The notes below the pieces were generated by a model. That model was not told the DNA's origin, made no database searches, and worked only from the letters and a program-made list of their open reading frames with translations. This document shows positions 43,603-54,351 of a stretch of DNA of 64,000 nt, one piece after another. Made by a program: the position numbers and the translations under genes. Position 1 is the first letter of the stretch. Each line of letters starts with the position of its first letter. The DNA is from Portunus trituberculatus (Eukaryota > Arthropoda > Malacostraca > Decapoda > Portunidae): the NCBI RefSeq assembly GCF_017591435.1, contig NC_059287.1, forward strand, positions 8,795,501 to 8,859,500. The letters are read 5' to 3'.

Positions 43603-43816
43603 TATGACTTTGTGTCAAATCAGCAATTGTTCTGTGTGGCTGATTACTAGCATAGTCCGTCAACGTCAACTGCAACTATATGGGCATGTAGCACGTTACC
43701 CGGAAGCCGATCTTGCATATCGGGTTGTCTCCAAAAAAGAGGAGGACAAGGGGATGTCCACAGAACTCATGGCTGCGGCAAGTCATGCCCCTTGCTGGGA
43801 GTTACTTTTTTATTTA

Positions 43817-44925
43817 TTTATTTATTTTTTTTTTTTTTTTTTACGTAGGGGAGAGAGCCAGCCAAGGGCAAAAAAAAAATCAAATAAAATAAAAAAAAAG
43901 GTCCACTTGAGTGCTGGCTCTCAAAAAAAAGTATAAAAGTGCCAAAACCGTCAGCCAGAATTAGGGGAGCAAATGCCTCGATACCTCCCTCTTAAAAGAA
44001 GACAAGTTGTAGGAATTCGGAAATACAGATGCAGGGAGGGAGTTCTACAGTTTACCAGTGAAAGGGATGAATGATTGAGAGTACTGGTTAACTCTTGCAT
44101 TAGAGAGTTGGACAAAATAGGGATGAGAGGAAGAAGAAAGCCTTGTGCAGCGAGACCGCAGGAGAAGGGGAGGCATGCAGTTAGCAAGATCAGTAGAACA
44201 GTTACCATGAAAATAATGATAAAAGATAGAAAGGGATGCAACATTTCGGCGGTGAGAAAGAGGCTGAAGACAGTTAGTGAGAGGAGGGGAGTTTATGAGA
44301 CGAAGAGCTTTCGATTCCACTCTATCAAGCAAAACTGTGGCTGGAACCCCTCAAACATGCGAAGAGTACTCCATACAGGGACGGATTAGGCCCTTATACA
44401 GAATAAGCAGTTGAAGGGGCTAGAAAAACTGGCGGAGACGCCTCAGAACACCTAATTTCATAGAAGCTGTTTTAGCAAGAGATAAGATGTGAAGTTATGA
44501 GCAAAGGACAGACCGAGGATATTCATTGTGGAAGAGGGAGACAGTTGAGTGTCATTGAAGAAGAGGAAGGTTGTGTCGAGTTGATAGATGGAGGAATTGA
44601 GTTTTTGAGGCATTGAAAACTACTAAATTTTCTCTACCCCAATTGGAAATCTTAGAAAGATCAGAAGTTAGGCATTCTGTTGCGTCCCAGCGTGATCTGT
44701 TGACTTCCGGAAGGGTTGGTCGTCTCTGAAAGAACGTGGAAAGATGTAGGGTGGTATCATCAGCGTAGGAGTGGATAGGGCAAGAAGTTTGGTTAAGGTC
44801 ATTAATGAATAATAGAAAGAGAGTGGGTGACAGGACAGAACCCTGAGGAACACCACTATTAATAGATTTAGGAGAAGAACAGTAGCCGTCTACTTGGCAC
44901 AGGAAGAGAGCCTGCATGGAGACTC
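43817..44925 (-). mobile_element. Jockey-superfamily LINE with poly(A), nested
   Basis: Reverse orientation: T-rich 3' tail at 43805-43842, 5' truncation near 44925. Same family as 6514-7065. Inserted into the end of the RTE-like LINE, whose last codons continue at 44926. Confidence 0.8.
44045..44917 (-). pseudogene. LINE ORF2 RT palm and C-terminus
   Basis: 44552-44917 contains NSGVPQGSVLSPTLFLLFIN and HSYADDTTLHLS, with the catalytic YADD intact. 44045-44332 contains MLDRVESKALRLINSPPLTN and RNVASLSIFYHYFHG. A broken stretch separates them. It is the upstream continuation of the domain seen at 6571-6931. Confidence 0.8.
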
Positions 44926-45010
44926 ATGAGGCATGACCGCCTGGAGTGGCACCATAGGATAGGCAAGGCAATGTGGCCCCCTGCGTATGCCCCCCATGAT
45001 TGATTGATTA

Positions 45011-45447
45011 TGTTACATAACATAGGAATAGAGCAAAACACTGGGTTGCTGACCAGACTATTGTCACCCTCTAACCTGAAAGTTAATGGGGAGAGTATTA
45101 AAAAAAAAAAACAGCACCATCGCTCTCTCGCTCCTCAATTCCACCCCTCCCATGCCATGAATACCATTCCTTCACTACGGTCAGTCTGGATTGGACGTGC
45201 CTGCTACTGTGCTCTGCATTTGTCTTCACGGCTTCATCACCAGCTTCCCTCTCTGCAGGATCATTTCAACCCTGTCCTAGGAGGATTTGTAGTGCCTTAC
45301 AGTGTGTCAGCACTTATGTGTTGAGCTGGAGATCAATATACCTATTTGTGGGCTGCATGTTCCCTTGATGAATGGTGCCAGGACTGCGAGAACTGGGAAA
45401 TGCTATTATCCTTAAGGCCAGTACACACTAGCTTTTCTCTATGAGTT
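45011..45447. other. unassigned sequence
   Basis: No gene or element recognised apart from an A-run near 45102. Confidence 0.4.
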
Positions 45448-45963
45448 ATGTGTGCATTTAATCAAGGGAGAGGGAGAGGTAAGTCCATTCCGTTACTTTT
45501 CACATCTGTGTCCTTGGATCTAGATTCAAACTTGGCAGCTGTCACTGTCCTGGCAATAGATAGTGTGCTCTCTACAACTTCTTACCTCTCACCCCACCTC
45601 TCCTGGTCCTTCTGCTGCCCAAGTGAATATTTCTACCAACCTACTACCTCAATTTTCTCGGATCCTAAATATTATGGACAAGATGACTTCGTTCCTAGGT
45701 ATGACAGGTGTGATTCTTCTTATTTGAAAGATGCAATAGAGGAATTGTCAGGATGCCCTTGGTGTGGTGCATCCTCACTTGAAACAATATTAATGTTATC
45801 CTTATTATATCAAGTTTTCTACAATGTAAGACATATCCCATTTTCTACTGATAGTAATAAAGAGTATTTGATAGCATTAAGAGAATATCAAGTATCTGTT
45901 TTTGTACCTTTTTACTGCTATTATGTTTGTACATTTATAATCACAGAATTTTTTATACTTTAG
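45448..45963 (+). other. unassigned open frame, 171 codons
   Basis: Opens at ATG 45448. From about 45625 it reads SEYFYQPTTSIFSDPKYYGQ and DAIEELSGCPWCGASSLETI with protein-like composition. A possible acceptor (CTGCTGCCCAAG) precedes it and a possible donor (GTAAGA) follows TTCTACAAT. The ends look non-coding. I do not recognise it. It may be an exon of another gene or chance. Confidence 0.2.
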
Positions 45964-46545
45964 AATATACAGTGCAGAGAGAAAAAGGCAATATACCAAG
46001 ATGGAGATGCTGTGTCATGTATGAATACATAAATAAGTGCCTAAAACTACATATATTTCCAAATTCCTCCTATGAGGCTTCATTCCGACAAGGTTGGGAT
46101 ATTGATGCCAGTCATGTGTATACAATGATACCTTGAGATATGAGCTATGATTTGGTCTTTTTTTTTTATTTTGAGACAAGCAAAATTTTGATACGAGTCA
46201 CACTTGAGGATGTTGCCACTAGTTGGCAGCTCGGCACATTGATCCAGTCTTAGCTGAGCTTGTATCTACATGTTTCCCATGGATGTCATGCACTTTGATT
46301 GTTCTTATATCATTTTCACAATTTACTGACCTTTTTTTGTCTAAAAGGAAGTGCAGTTTTAATTTATGTGTAAGGTTTACATATAAATGGTGCCTGCATC
46401 CTTTTCTCCCTCCTCCTCCTCCTCCGCATCCTTTTTCTCCTCCTCCTCCTCCTCCTCCTCCTCCACCGCCATTTACCACCATTAGCCGAAAACATGTGTC
46501 TCCAGGGTAAGAACACTGCATAAACTTCTGTTGTTATTTCATATA
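45964..46545. other. unassigned; pogo-like terminus near 46128, (CCT)n near 46405-46465
   Basis: GATACCTTGAGATATGAGC near 46128 resembles a pogo/mariner end with subterminal GATACGAG. A trinucleotide CCT tract follows. No gene seen. Confidence 0.4.
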
Positions 46546-46563
46546 CAGGCAACCACTGCTTAA

Positions 46564-47009
46564 CCCTTATATTCCGGCGATTGTATATGATCGATTGCAT
46601 CAGTGCGTCCGTAGCGACGGCGATCGTTCCCGTAATCAAGAATTTTCGCGCCTCATGTTTGAGCTCCACACGCGGTTTCTCGAGTCAGATGGCGAGTGGA
46701 AGTATCTGGCTTCTTTTTCCACCCATAGTGTTGCCACTAGCTCTGTATATTTAGGGGTAACTAAGCTATTCTCCCATTCTGAGGGCGACACTTGGCAACC
46801 CCAGCGACTCGCCGTGTCGAAAGCACCCTGATAAGAGCGAAATTTGTTCACCAAAGTGAATAAAATATTACCATTCTTTCATGTTATTTTTTTTCATGAT
46901 CTTCGATTATAATAAAATGGTAGAAGGTAACTTTTCTGAGAGAGAGAGAGAGAGAGAGAGATGATACCTACATGTTATTGCTTAAACTTGATATGAAAAG
47001 GGGTGAAAG

Positions 47010-47065
<56 letters not shown>

Positions 47066-47372
47066 GGAAGTGTACAATTTCTCTTCCAAGATGAGAGAGA
47101 GAGAGAGTGTGTGTGTGTGTGTTTGCACGGTGTCATCGCTCACCGAGCTGTTTCTGCTTGACGGATCACACAGCGGGCGGAGGAGGAATCCTTGATAAGG
47201 CAATAATTAAACTTTCAGAGGTCACATCGAGCTAGAAAGTACATCATTGTATTCAGAATAACAAAGAGAAAATAATTATTAGTATTCAAACAGTCATCTG
47301 ACAATTTTTAGGTTTACCATTTTTACTCGTCATGGGATATTGAAAAATAGTTTAATCACCGGAACATAAGGG
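46564..47372. mobile_element. piggyBac-like MITE, 809 bp
   Basis: TTAA at 46560-46563 and 47373-47376. Left end CCCTTATATTCCGGCGATT and right end reverse complement CCCTTATGTTCCGGTGATT match at 17 of 19 bases. It interrupts the left terminal repeat of the Tigger derivative. Contains (GA)n at about 46939-46961 and (CT)n at 47013-47062. No transposase. Confidence 0.85.
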
Positions 47373-47774
47373 TTAACGAACAGGTTACGTTCCTAAAAAA
47401 AACGTTCATTGTGTGAATTTTCATTAAGCGAACCAATTATAACAAGTTTGACCCCTGACTTGAACTTCCATTGAGAGTAAAAAAAGCGAGAGTACATCAT
47501 ATTACAGTAAAAGGTTTAATGAAAGTAAAAATTATGAAGTTAAACATTTAAGCAGTTTAATTTAAGTCATTATAATGTACACTAATGTATGTATGTAAGT
47601 AACTTTATAATGTTGATGATCTTAAATTTATAAAGGGAGGGAGAGTGGAGTGGGAAAGACGCTAGCTGGCAACCTGTGAAATGTAAACAAAAGGCGCATC
47701 ATTGTGCCGCATACAAAACTTATGTATCACATTTCCACAAGGTTTTCAATTTTATCCATTGCAGAGTCACGAGT

Positions 47775-48032
47775 TCAGGTGGTTCTTTTAGCTTGCAAGG
47801 AAGATACTGTTTCACCAGCCTTCTTAATAGAGTCTGTTGACTTGAAAATAGTAGAGACAGTAGATGGAGTCAAGCCATGGTGGCAAGCAATGCTATTAGT
47901 TTTCTCGCCTCTCTCGTGTCTGTGAATGATATCCAGCTTCACTTCAAGAGTAAAAGACTTCCTTTTCTTCTTAGCAATGCTAGGCGACATTGCAGGGCTG
48001 GTTGCAGGGCGTTTTGGTAGCATGTTGAGCAT
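47775..48032 (-). pseudogene. Tigger-type transposase N-terminus (CENP-B-like HTH)
   Basis: DNA-binding start of a pogo/Tigger transposase: KKKRKSFTLEVKLDIIHRHE, RGEKTNSIACHHGLTPSTVS and TIFKSTDSIKKAGETV, the CENP-B N-terminal HTH pattern. Downstream bases read TRDSAMDKIE in another frame, as in Tigger proteins. The DDE catalytic core is deleted. About 85 residues remain of a family protein of roughly 500. Confidence 0.8.
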
Positions 48033-48427
48033 GAGATAAGGAGCTGGTGCTAGATCCTGTTTTTGTTTCGAACTAAGAGCAGGGAAGGGAAGAGGAGTGA
48101 GTGGTGCATATTTTGTCCATGAGAGGCTCTGGTGTATTCAAAAGCCTGTCGGCTTGAGCGATACGGCGAGGCTTTCAAACATGAAAAATATTACCTGGAT
48201 AAAATTTTGTTCAAGCGAGTTTGATGTTCGTTATAGGAGTAGATGGTAGTAAAAGGAGACGTTCGTTGTAGTGAAATTTCGTTGTGTGAATGTTCATTAA
48301 GTGGGGGTTGCCTGTATTTTCTTGCATTGATAAAGTATGCATGTGTACATAGCTGAAAAGGCAAAACAAATTTCTCTTATCTTCCCCTACCTCCTTCAGG
48401 GATGCTTATCATGGAGGGGGAAAGCAA

Positions 48428-48606
<179 letters not shown>

Positions 48607-48969
48607 CATATTCAGGCAACCCCTGTTTAACGAAGGTTCACACAACGAAATTTCGCTACAACGAAGGTTTAATTTTACTACCATCTGCTCGTTTAATGAA
48701 CATCAAACTCGCTTTAAAAAAAGTTTTATCCTGGTAATTTTTTCCAAGTTTGAAAGCCCCACCGTATCACGCAAGCCGACAGGCTTTTGAATACACCAGG
48801 AACTGCTGCTACTAAGGCCTGCCTCAGGAGAAATCTTTGGACACCTGTAGAATCAAGATCAAGATCAAGATCAAGCCTCTCGTGGGCAACACGCCCTGAA
48901 ACGCTCGGACCTCTTTTGAGATTTTTTTGTGCTTGCTGCGACCCTGTCTGGATATCTTGTGTGTACAAG

Positions 48970-49905
48970 ATGCCTGTGTGCGACTGTGGCATGTGTGGTG
49001 AAGCCCTGACTGTCAGGGTGAGTGCAGTGGCGTATGAGGGATGTAAGGTCTGGTATCATATGGCTTGTGTTGGATTCAAGTCCAACACCAAGGCACTGGT
49101 TAACGACAACCTCATGTACTTCTTTGATCCCTGCAAGGAGGTCACCAGAAACATGTGGAAGAGCTACCGGTGCCAGAAAGAGAAGAGTGTACAGACAGAA
49201 GATTCTAGTGAGAAGACCGAGAAAAGTATTCAGACCGAAGAGAACTCCAAGGAAGTGAAGAGCAGCCAGACTGAAGAGGACGTTGTGGGACCCCAGCCCA
49301 GCAGACAAGAGGAAGGACCAAGACAGCAGCACACCATGAAAATGAGGAAAAAGAAGGCGCCCATCAGAATTATTGGAGACAGCATGGTGAAGACGATGTC
49401 CAGCCAAGTGAAGTGCAGGATGAGAGGGAGTGGCTGCACCAGCCTGAGTGGTGCCAAGATCACTGACATCAGGAAGAAAGTAGAGGAAGAAGCAGCCAAC
49501 ATAGAGGACGGGATGCTGATCATCCAAGGAGGTGGAAACGGCCTAGAATATGTTGGTGAAGATGAGACGGTGAGAAATGTTGTGGATGCCGTGAGGAGTG
49601 TGGAAGGCAAGGGCATGAGTGTGGCCGTCGTGGGTATCATGCAGAGACCCTGGGAAGGCCCGTTCTACGAGCGTCTGAGAAGATCCACCAACAGAAGACT
49701 GCAAGAGGAGCTGCTGAAAATGAAGATAGAGTGGATGAAAGAGAAAAAAGGCAAGCTGAGCTTCATCGACATGGACGGCGTGGTAGACCGGTTCAGCTTG
49801 TATGAGAAGGACGGCGTGCACCTGAACGACACAGGGACTGCCAGGATGGGTCGATGGCTGTGTGAGTGGGTGAGGGCCAGGTCGCTGCAGCCGATGGACC
49901 AGTGA
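48970..49905 (+). CDS. LINE ORF1: PHD-like finger plus SGNH/GDSL esterase domain
   Basis: Uninterrupted from ATG 48970 (MPVCDCGMCGEALTVRVSAV), 311 residues. A frame open further upstream to 48787 lacks LINE-like sequence, so the internal ATG is preferred. Residues about 3-75: Cys/His finger (CDCGMCG, CKVWYHMAC, FDPC). Residues about 75-130: charged linker with repeated SVQTEDSS, SIQTEENS and SSQTEED motifs. Residues about 135-300: SGNH hydrolase fold with block I IIGDSMVK (Ser), block III IIQGGGNGL (Gly-Asn) and block V KDGVHLND (Asp-x-x-His), so the catalytic set appears complete. The role of the esterase in retrotransposition is not settled in the literature I know. This is the only long undamaged LINE ORF in the window. 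Confidence 0.85.
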   Translation: MPVCDCGMCGEALTVRVSAVAYEGCKVWYHMACVGFKSNTKALVNDNLMYFFDPCKEVTRNMWKSYRCQKEKSVQTEDSSEKTEKSIQTEENSKEVKSSQTEEDVVGPQPSRQEEGPRQQHTMKMRKKKAPIRIIGDSMVKTMSSQVKCRMRGSGCTSLSGAKITDIRKKVEEEAANIEDGMLIIQGGGNGLEYVGEDETVRNVVDAVRSVEGKGMSVAVVGIMQRPWEGPFYERLRRSTNRRLQEELLKMKIEWMKEKKGKLSFIDMDGVVDRFSLYEKDGVHLNDTGTARMGRWLCEWVRARSLQPMDQ

Positions 49906-49959
49906 CGGGAGACGACAAAAGCACGCCAGGAAGAAGACACCAGCCAGGCAAGTGAGAGT

Positions 49960-51534
49960 GTGAGGATTGGATGCATGAATGTGAGAGGATGGGGTGTGGG
50001 TAAGTTTGAGGATATTTCCAGGGAGCTCCAGGAATGGAAGTTCGACATAGTCGGGCTTACAGAGACGCACCTGAGAGGTGAGGTACAAATGGAAGGATGT
50101 GAGTTTGCTATGATTGGGAAGGGACGTAAGACTCAGGAGACACAGGGAGACGGCATAGCCTTTCTCTATAGAAAAGAAAGTGGACTGAAAGTAGAGGAGC
50201 TTGGTGTGGGAACTGTGTGAGAGCAGTGAGGATGTGTTCGCAATGAGAGTGGAGTGCACAGATGGTCGGGGCAGAGTGGAGAAGATGGTTCTGGTGGTGG
50301 TGTACGTGACTGTCATGGGTGAAAGAGCTGAGAGGGAGAACAGGAGGAAGTATGACATGCTGAAGAGAGTTGTGAGAGAACATGGAGGGGAGAGAGTGCT
50401 GGTGATGGGTGATATGAATACACATATAGGAATTCTGGGAGAACGTGTGAACAGGAATGGTGAGATGCTTGGGGATTTTGTGGATGAAATGGAGTTAGAG
50501 AATCTGAATGTAACTTTGGCTGAGGGACGTGTGACTTGGAGTGCAAGGGAGCAGGAGTCAGCGATAGATTATGTGTTAGTGAATGGAAGAATGCGTGAAA
50601 TTGTGTCACACATGTGGATAGATGAGGATGGTATGATGGATATTGTGTCTGATCACAATATGCTGGTTGTGGAGTGCCTGTTGCATGGTAGGAAAGAAGT
50701 GAAAGTGGCGAGTAAGAAGAGAAAGTGGAGACTGAGAGATATAGGGTGGGAAAATTCCAGGTGGACCTGAATGCAAGAAGCTGGGATGATGGAGGTATAC
50801 ATGATGTGGAGCACGTGAATGAGAGACTGGTAGAGGATGTGCGGAGTGCTGCAGAGAGCAAGATAGGGTATGTGAGAGTAGGAAGAAGAAAGAAAGTACG
50901 TAAACCATGATGGAATGATGAAATCAGAGAGGCTAGAAAAGAGCAAAAAAGGAGTAGACAATGTAGGTGGCTGAGGAAAATGAGGCATGAAAGTGATGAG
51001 GCAGAGAATGAGTACCATAATGCATGGGAAATGTATGTAAAGCAGCAGAGAATGACAAAGCGAATGATAGTGAAGGCCAAAGTGAAGTGTGAAAGGAGTG
51101 CGATTGAATCTTTAAGAGAAAAAGGCATGGAAGGTGGCCGTGAATGGTACAAGTTCTTGAGAGGTGAGAATATGGCAGACAGTGTTGGAGTGGAAAGTTT
51201 GAAGGTGAATGGTGAAGTTGTAACAGAGAAGGAAGGAATGAGAGAGGCAATCAGACAGTTCTGGAAAGAAGTGGGTGGTGTAGGTGAGGTGTTTGGTGCG
51301 AGAGAAGGATGTGTGACACTGGAGAGAAGGAATGCAGATGAATTGGATGAAAGGATCAGCAGGGAGGAGGTGGAGAAGTGTGTGAAAAGGCAGAAGAATG
51401 GGAAGGCAGCAGGGCCGGACGAAATACTATATGAGCTGTATAAGAATGGAGGTGATGTTGTGATTGACAGGATGACTGAGCTTTTTAACCAGGTGAAGAA
51501 CTTTGGAAAACTAGAAAAACAAAGAGTGACTTAG
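49960..51534 (+). pseudogene. LINE ORF2: endonuclease and RT start, frameshifted and truncated
   Basis: Four frames. 49960-50220 gives NVRGWGVGKFEDISRELQE and DIVGLTETHLRGE (endonuclease opening). 50201-50770 gives VLVMGDMNTHIGILGERVNR, ESAIDYVLVNGRMREIV and MDIVSDHNMLVVECL (endonuclease core and SDH). 50725-50910 and 50980-51534 give the linker and KNGKAAGPDEILYELYKNGG, the first RT block. The frame ends at TAG 51532. The palm and thumb are absent. The 49960 frame opens at GTG; ATG is at 49975. Confidence 0.8.
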
Positions 51535-51567
51535 CCCTGACCCAGCCCTGAAGCAAGAAAAGAAAAT

Positions 51568-51596
51568 TGCGCTGCCGTTGCAAAGGCAATAGCGCA
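51568..51596 (+). other. 3' terminal stem-loop of the LINE
   Basis: TGCGCTGCC and GGCAATAGCGCA pair (TGCGCT with AGCGCA, GCC with GGC), immediately before (ATCT)n at 51597-51622. A hairpin before a simple-repeat tail is the usual 3' recognition signal of stringent LINEs. Confidence 0.6.
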
Positions 51597-51690
51597 TCTT
51601 ACATCTATCTATCTATCTATATTCTATCATAACAGCATCAGGAAGCAGCAACTCGTCTTCCCTTGCTCAACTTCACCAAAACGCCTTACA

Positions 51691-52062
51691 ATGTGGCCTA
51701 GCGTTCCTAAGAAGACCAGGAAGTCTCTTACTCTCGAAGTGAAGCTGGATATTATTCACAGACACGAGAGAGGCAACAAAACTATAGCATTGCTCACCAC
51801 CATCTTGACTCCATCTACTGTCTCTACTATTTTAAGTCAGCAGACTCTATTAAGAAGGCTGGTGAGACTGTATCTTCCTTGGAAGCTAAAAGAACCAACT
51901 GAACTCGTGACTCTACAATGGATAAAATGGAAAGCCAATTGTGGAAGTGTGGTACATAAGTTTTGTATGCGGTACAATGATGCGCCCTTTGTTTACATTC
52001 CACAGGTTGCCGGTTGGTGTCTTTCCCGTTTCACTCTTCCTCCCTTCATAAATTTAAGATAA
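51691..52062 (+). pseudogene. Tigger-type transposase N-terminus, copy 2
   Basis: PKKTRKSLTLEVKLDIIHRH and ERGNKTIALLTTILTPSTVS, the same CENP-B-like region as at 47775-48032. It is followed by sequence joined across the same internal deletion (TLQWIKWKANCGSVVH in this frame). Shared junction shows that both copies descend from one deletion derivative. Confidence 0.75.
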
Positions 52063-52302
52063 TCAACACTATAAAGTTACGTACAAACATACATTAGTGT
52101 ACATTATAATGACTTGGATTAAACTGTCTAAATGTTTAACTTCAAAATTTTTACTTTCATTAAACCTTTCATTGTACTATGATGCACTCGTTTTGTTTAC
52201 TCTCAATGGAAGCTCAAGTCAAGGGTTAAACTTGTTATAATCGGTTCGCTTAACGAAGTGTTTTTTAGGAATGTAACCCCTTCGTTAAGTGGGGGTTGCC
52301 TG

Positions 52303-52694
52303 TATATATATCCTATTTAAAACTTCATTTATTCAATGAATAATGTTTACAGGATTGTCAATGAGCTCTTCTTTAATTATTAAAGCATCCAGTCTTCTGT
52401 GGGTGGCTATATTTGTAAACACCAGCTGATTGACAGTCCCAAGTGAGGGTTGGGAATGTAGTAACGTCCTATGGAATGCATCCTCTGAGATAAATATACG
52501 TTATAAGAGTAGTTTATCTATTTATATTATTTTTTATTATGTTTTTATCCAATAATTATTATATTTATAAATACCTTTTCCTTACCTGAAAACACTTAAA
52601 AAAAATAGGGATGCTCTGTTTGGGAAGGCTGGAACGGATTAATGGCATTTCAATGAGAAAAACTTTTGAGATACGAGTTCCATCACGGTGATAT
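52303..52694. other. unassigned, pogo-like subterminal motif near 52663
   Basis: TTTTGAGATACGAG near 52663 resembles the motif near 46128. Otherwise nothing recognised. Confidence 0.35.
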
Positions 52695-52867
52695 AACGGG
52701 CCGCACTTATAAAAGGTGACTAGGACACAAATTTTGTCTAGGAAAGGTTAGGATCTACTTATAAAAGCTTTTGTATCCTAGGAATTTGCGTAATTTGAGA
52801 AATTCTTAGGTTAAGTACGGAGGTGGCCTACCCTTGCTGACTAGCACCCAGAACAGAAAAAAACATG

Positions 52868-53044
52868 ATGCCACAACGAGTTCACAGACATCACCTGAAG
52901 ACTTTTCATCTTCAGAAAGACGTGCTAGATGATTATAACGACGAAAAACTCATCAAGATAAATTACTTGGATTGTGCACGGGTTATATTTGTGGCAGACA
53001 TGTTACGAGACATCCTTCAAAGTCCGACACAGAGGAACACTTGA
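52868..53044 (+). pseudogene. Harbinger-like transposase N-terminal remnant, 58 codons
   Basis: ATG at 52868, stop TGA at 53042-53044. LLDDY-like start (VLDDYNDEKLIKINYLD) and VADMLRDILQSPTQRNT correspond to the N-terminal region of HARBI1-type proteins, in which a DDY motif and an LRDxLxSPTxRN motif precede the DDE nuclease. The catalytic part is not found downstream. Confidence 0.55.
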
Positions 53045-53550
53045 TTTTACTAAATTGAGTAATATTTATGCTGTATCTGTGTATTGTGGAGCTGTTAAGC
53101 ATGAATATTAGTAAAACACTCACCATGTCTTTCAAATGGGTGAAAAGAATTGGTAAAAGAAACCAATCAGGTTCTCAAAATAAGTAAACAGGATAAGACA
53201 CATGGTAATGGATATAGCTAGGAAAATCTATGATATGCAGGACATGTAGGTAGATATTCATTCTCTGACATTGTGGTGAATAGGCTGAGTAAACATGTAG
53301 TAACTGTTGAAATGAGTAGCTTTAAAAGACTGTTGGATGAAAGTATGGATAGGATGGATAAGATTAATATTGGATTATTTCAAGGGTGGTGAAAAGGAAC
53401 TGCCTAGTGTTCATCATATGGCTGTATGCAAGAAATATACTAAAGCAAATAATCTTATGTCATTATCAGTGAAGCAAATTATCTAATGTTATCCAACCTG
53501 TTTAACCTAACCCAACGTAACCTAACTGAATATAACCTATAGTCCGACTC
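53045..53550. other. unassigned
   Basis: No gene seen; scattered TAACCTAAC-type bases from 53490. Confidence 0.4.
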
Positions 53551-53632
53551 AAATATGAAGTCCGCTGAGGGGGGGGGGGAGACCTAACGGGGATTCCCCA
53601 GCTGCGGCGGCGCCAAGCATCGTAGCACATGT
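53551..53632 (+). repeat. inverted repeat, left arm (partner 58132-58210)
   Basis: AAATATGAAGTCCGCTGAGG, a G-run, then GACCTAACGGGGATTCCCCA. About 88 percent reverse-complementary to 58132-58210. Probably the ends of one DNA element now holding the LINE at 54217-57997. Confidence 0.75.
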
Positions 53633-54216
53633 TTCGATCTCATTATTAACTTGCATCTTAATGAACCGCCATAAAAGTGTATTCCTCTAAATTTTTACTA
53701 AGGATGTATAGAGAGCTTTGAATATTGTTTTAGTGTAATGAAGACAATGATTTTGTATAGATACCACAAAATGTAGCACCACTGCTCTCCAGCTTTGCTA
53801 CTTTTCAAGGTTGGACATGGGTGAGGTCAACCTCCCTGACTGCTGATAATCCCCAGGTCAAATCGAGTCACGCCTCCCCACCCTGTCGCTCAGGATGGAA
53901 GGTGAATATCTCGTCCGCGCTACTCTCCATCGTAACCTTCATAGTCGAGAGAAAGAAATTATTTACAGCGTCAACAAGTTTTGCTTAGAGGATTCTTTTA
54001 TTATCAATGTGGAGGACACTGTCTGATTAAATAGCTGAGAGAGGATTATGCCTGCAGGGTAAAACCTTTATAAAAAAAAATAAAAAAAACGCACCTTAAC
54101 TCCTACCTCATGGGTGGTGTGAAAAAAGAGTAAAATAAAACAACAAAAAAGATGCATGTCTACTGGTCTATTTTAGAGAGAGAGAGAGAGAGAGAGTGTG
54201 TGTGTGTGTGTGTGTG
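53633..54216. other. interior of inverted-repeat element, (GA)n and (GT)n at right
   Basis: No gene recognised. (GA)n at 54176-54196 and (GT)n at 54196-54217 lead into the LINE. Confidence 0.4.
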
Positions 54217-54351
54217 TATTTACCTAATTGTATTTACCTAATTGTAACATACGGGAAAAGAGCTATGCTCGTGTTGTCCCGTCTCCATATCTATTAATGT
54301 CCAGCTTTTTCTTAAAATCATGAATATTCCTTGCGTTGACCACTTCCACGT

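Larger units (their letters stand above)
41065..45010 (+). mobile_element. RTE-like LINE, decayed, with two nested insertions
   Basis: Forward LINE: endonuclease (41100-41840), RT (41940-42840), then the C-terminal part, which resumes after a hAT MITE (43181-43800). After another LINE (43817-44925) the last codons (MRHDRLEWHHRIGKAMWPPA) follow to a TGATTGATTGATT tail near 44998. The endonuclease wording and the YVDLKKAFDSVYRETLW palm resemble RTE-type elements; clade tentative. Confidence 0.75.
46546..48314 (-). mobile_element. Tigger/pogo deletion derivative, copy 1
   Basis: Left end CAGGCAACCACTGCTTAA (46546 onward, interrupted at 46563 by another element). Right end is the reverse complement of CAGGCAACCCCCACTTAA, to 48314. 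TA on both sides (46544-46545, 48315-48316). Encodes only the N-terminal CENP-B-like DNA-binding part on the reverse strand. Confidence 0.8.
48803..51625 (+). mobile_element. CR1-like LINE with esterase ORF1, internally deleted
   Basis: 5' region, ORF1 (48970-49905), endonuclease and start of RT (49960-51534), then directly a 3' terminal stem-loop and (ATCT)n tail. The body of the RT is missing although both ends are present. Inserted in Tigger copy 2. PHD plus SGNH-esterase ORF1 is characteristic of CR1-group LINEs. Confidence 0.85.
48613..52302 (+). mobile_element. Tigger/pogo deletion derivative, copy 2, split by a LINE
   Basis: Left end CAGGCAACCCCTGTTTAACG, right end reverse complement CAGGCAACCCCCACTTAACG to 52302, with TA after it. 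Opposite orientation to copy 1. Host sequence is 48613-48802 and about 51626-52302; the LINE lies between. Confidence 0.8.

Noticed and set aside
43805..44935. Exact target duplication for the nested LINE at 43817-44925
   Set aside because: GGAG-like bases occur at both sides but no convincing matched duplication could be fixed by eye.
46210..46530. Pro- and Gly-rich frames around (CCT)n
   Set aside because: Simple-sequence translations with no homology-like pattern.
48871..51250. Reverse-strand frames up to 279 codons opposite the esterase LINE
   Set aside because: Antisense of ORF1/ORF2, whose domains are clear on the + strand.
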